From the NCBI GenBank assembly GCA_946886565.1, contig CAMPIX010000054.1:1-6529 (forward strand): a DNA stretch of 6,529 bases, given 5' to 3'. This DNA comes from an uncultured Altererythrobacter sp. (GTDB taxonomy: Bacteria; Pseudomonadota; Alphaproteobacteria; Sphingomonadales; Sphingomonadaceae). The number at the start of each line of letters is the position of its first letter. Within the stretch, counting starts at the first letter, position 1. Made by a program: the position numbers and the translations under genes. The notes below the pieces were generated by a model that was given only the letters and a program-made list of their open reading frames with translations, made no database searches and had not been told where the DNA came from. Shown in pieces: positions 5,981-6,529 of this stretch.

Positions 5981-6005
5981 AACGCGGTTGCGCGCGCGCG
6001 GTTCC
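5981..6005 (-). promoter_or_regulatory. Putative EcfG (general stress response) promoter of the entericidin gene
   Basis: Reading the minus strand, GGAAC (6005-6001) is followed after exactly 16 nt by CGTT (5984-5981). This is the consensus -35/-10 arrangement known for the alphaproteobacterial stress sigma factor EcfG (GGAAC-N16/17-CGTT). The CGTT ends 40 nt before the entericidin ATG, giving an expected leader of roughly 30-35 nt that includes the strong ribosome site. The spacer is mostly alternating CG. The match is seen directly; regulation by EcfG is inferred, and no sigma factor gene is in the window. Confidence 0.72.
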
Positions 6006-6062
6006 TGCTCAGGCGAGCGGACGGCTTGCCGCGCGCGGCGGGGGCACCCATATCGCGCGCCG

Positions 6063-6293
6063 ATGGGGCTGCATCACTTCCTGACATTCGCCAGCGAGGC
6101 TGAAATCGTCGGCCTCTGGGGGCTCACCTTCATCGCGCTCGCGCTCGCTGCAATGGCGGGCGAAACGCGCCGCATGAAGCGCGCGCGGATCGACGGCGTC
6201 GGCTGGATGCCCTGGCGGACGCTGTTCCTGATCGGCGTGATCGTCGGCGGCGGGCTCATCGTCCTCGCCGCGAAGGGGCTGCTCGCCGGTTAG
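6063..6293 (+). CDS. Small two-helix membrane protein, function unknown
   Basis: This 76-residue protein has two predicted membrane helices, about residues 14-32 (IVGLWGLTFIALALAAMAG) and 53-72 (TLFLIGVIVGGGLIVLAAKG). They are joined by a basic loop with ETRRMKRARIDGVGWMPW, and the short N-terminus is MGLHHF. I do not recognise the family. The loop charge suggests it faces the cytoplasm with both ends outside. The frame opens as early as 5988, but the added 25 residues are arginine/alanine-rich and cross the entericidin promoter, so the ATG at 6063 is preferred. No good Shine-Dalgarno precedes it; a weak TTGCCG/CATATC pair at 6026-6054 would put transcription start almost at the ATG, so leaderless expression is conceivable. 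Its TAG overlaps the CpaF stop codon on the other strand. The coherent hydrophobic pattern supports a real gene, though the start is less certain. Confidence 0.65.
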   Translation: MGLHHFLTFASEAEIVGLWGLTFIALALAAMAGETRRMKRARIDGVGWMPWRTLFLIGVIVGGGLIVLAAKGLLAG

Positions 6294-6529
6294 AGGCAGG
6301 CTTCCAGATACGCCTGATCGAAGCCGAACTGGCGGGCCTTCTCGAGCGTGTAGGGACGCAGGCCCGAACTGCGGAACTCGCCGAGGATCTTGCCGTCCTC
6401 GCTCTCGTCGAGATACTCGAACTTGAACAGCTCCTGCGTCACGATCACGTCGCCCTCCATTCCGATCACCTCGGTGACGTTGGTCGTGCGGCGCGAACCG
6501 TCGCGCAGGCGCTTGACCTGGACGATGAG
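6290..6529 (-). CDS. cpaF: CpaF-family Tad pilus assembly ATPase, C-terminal part (5' end outside window)
   Basis: The minus strand is open from the right edge to a TAA at 6292-6290, giving the last 79 residues of a longer protein. The segment VQVKRLRDGSRRTTNVTEVIGMEGDVIVTQELFKFEY, then GEFRSSGLRPYTLEKARQFG and LEACL at the end, is the well-conserved C-terminus of CpaF/TadA ATPases. These belong to the type II/IV secretion ATPase superfamily and power assembly of Flp/Tad pili from the cytoplasmic face of the inner membrane. The Walker motifs lie in the part not shown. The C-terminus looks intact. Other tad/cpa genes would be expected further right. Its stop overlaps that of the convergent 76-residue protein by 4 bp, with no terminator between them. 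Confidence 0.9.
   Translation of the reverse strand, partial: LIVQVKRLRDGSRRTTNVTEVIGMEGDVIVTQELFKFEYLDESEDGKILGEFRSSGLRPYTLEKARQFGFDQAYLEACL

Noticed and set aside
5974..6005. Second EcfG promoter on the plus strand (GGAAC at 5974-5978) driving the 76-residue gene
   Set aside because: No CGTT occurs 16-17 nt downstream; the sequence there is alternating CG.
6026..6054. Sigma-70-like promoter for the 76-residue gene (TTGCCG, 17 nt, CATATC)
   Set aside because: The -10 element matches the consensus at only three positions, too weak to annotate.
5813..6103. 96-codon plus-strand frame opposite the entericidin gene
   Set aside because: It is antisense to a well-supported lipoprotein gene and its promoter, with no ribosome site or family pattern.

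Overview
This window is a GC-rich, densely packed piece of chromosome that looks alphaproteobacterial, most likely Sphingomonadales (Erythrobacter-like). That assignment is inference. It rests on codon and base composition, several short overlaps between neighbouring genes, an entericidin-type lipoprotein behind a match to the alphaproteobacterial EcfG stress promoter, a CpaF pilus ATPase, and ABA4-like and DUF938 proteins. No rRNA, tRNA, CRISPR array, insertion sequence or phage gene is visible.

Layout, left to right. (1) 1-1742, plus strand: the 3' part of a parallel beta-helix protein, overlapping by 4 bp a secreted diheme c-type cytochrome. These two families are known as a conserved but functionally uncharacterised gene pair. 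(2) 1743-2044: a 302-bp gene-free stretch dominated by a 159-bp inverted repeat whose arms are built from 9-bp GCAGAG units. (3) 2045-2740, plus: an aspartate/glutamate-racemase family protein with a TTG start. It keeps one catalytic cysteine but has alanine where the other acid/base residue normally sits. (4) 2810-5732, plus: a tightly packed probable operon of a dGTPase-like HD hydrolase, a TIP30/HTATIP2-like NAD(P)-binding protein, an ABA4-like four-helix membrane protein and a DUF938 methyltransferase-like protein. It ends in two consecutive hairpins and a T-run. (5) 5809-5940, minus: a 43-residue entericidin-like lipoprotein with a strong ribosome site and a GGAAC-N16-CGTT promoter match. 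(6) 6063-6293, plus: a 76-residue two-helix membrane protein of unknown function. Its stop codon overlaps tail to tail with (7) the C-terminus of CpaF on the minus strand, which continues beyond the right edge.

How the genes may work together. The beta-helix protein and diheme cytochrome are both expected outside the cytoplasmic membrane and are translationally coupled, so they probably form one envelope redox or binding unit of unknown substrate. The dGTPase operon mixes nucleotide hydrolysis with three poorly characterised proteins, and no single pathway can be read from it. The entericidin is most likely a general-stress-response gene. No complete new defence or mobile system is evident. 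The points most worth following are the orphan beta-helix/cytochrome pair, the altered racemase active site, the 9-bp-periodic inverted repeat and the putative EcfG promoter.
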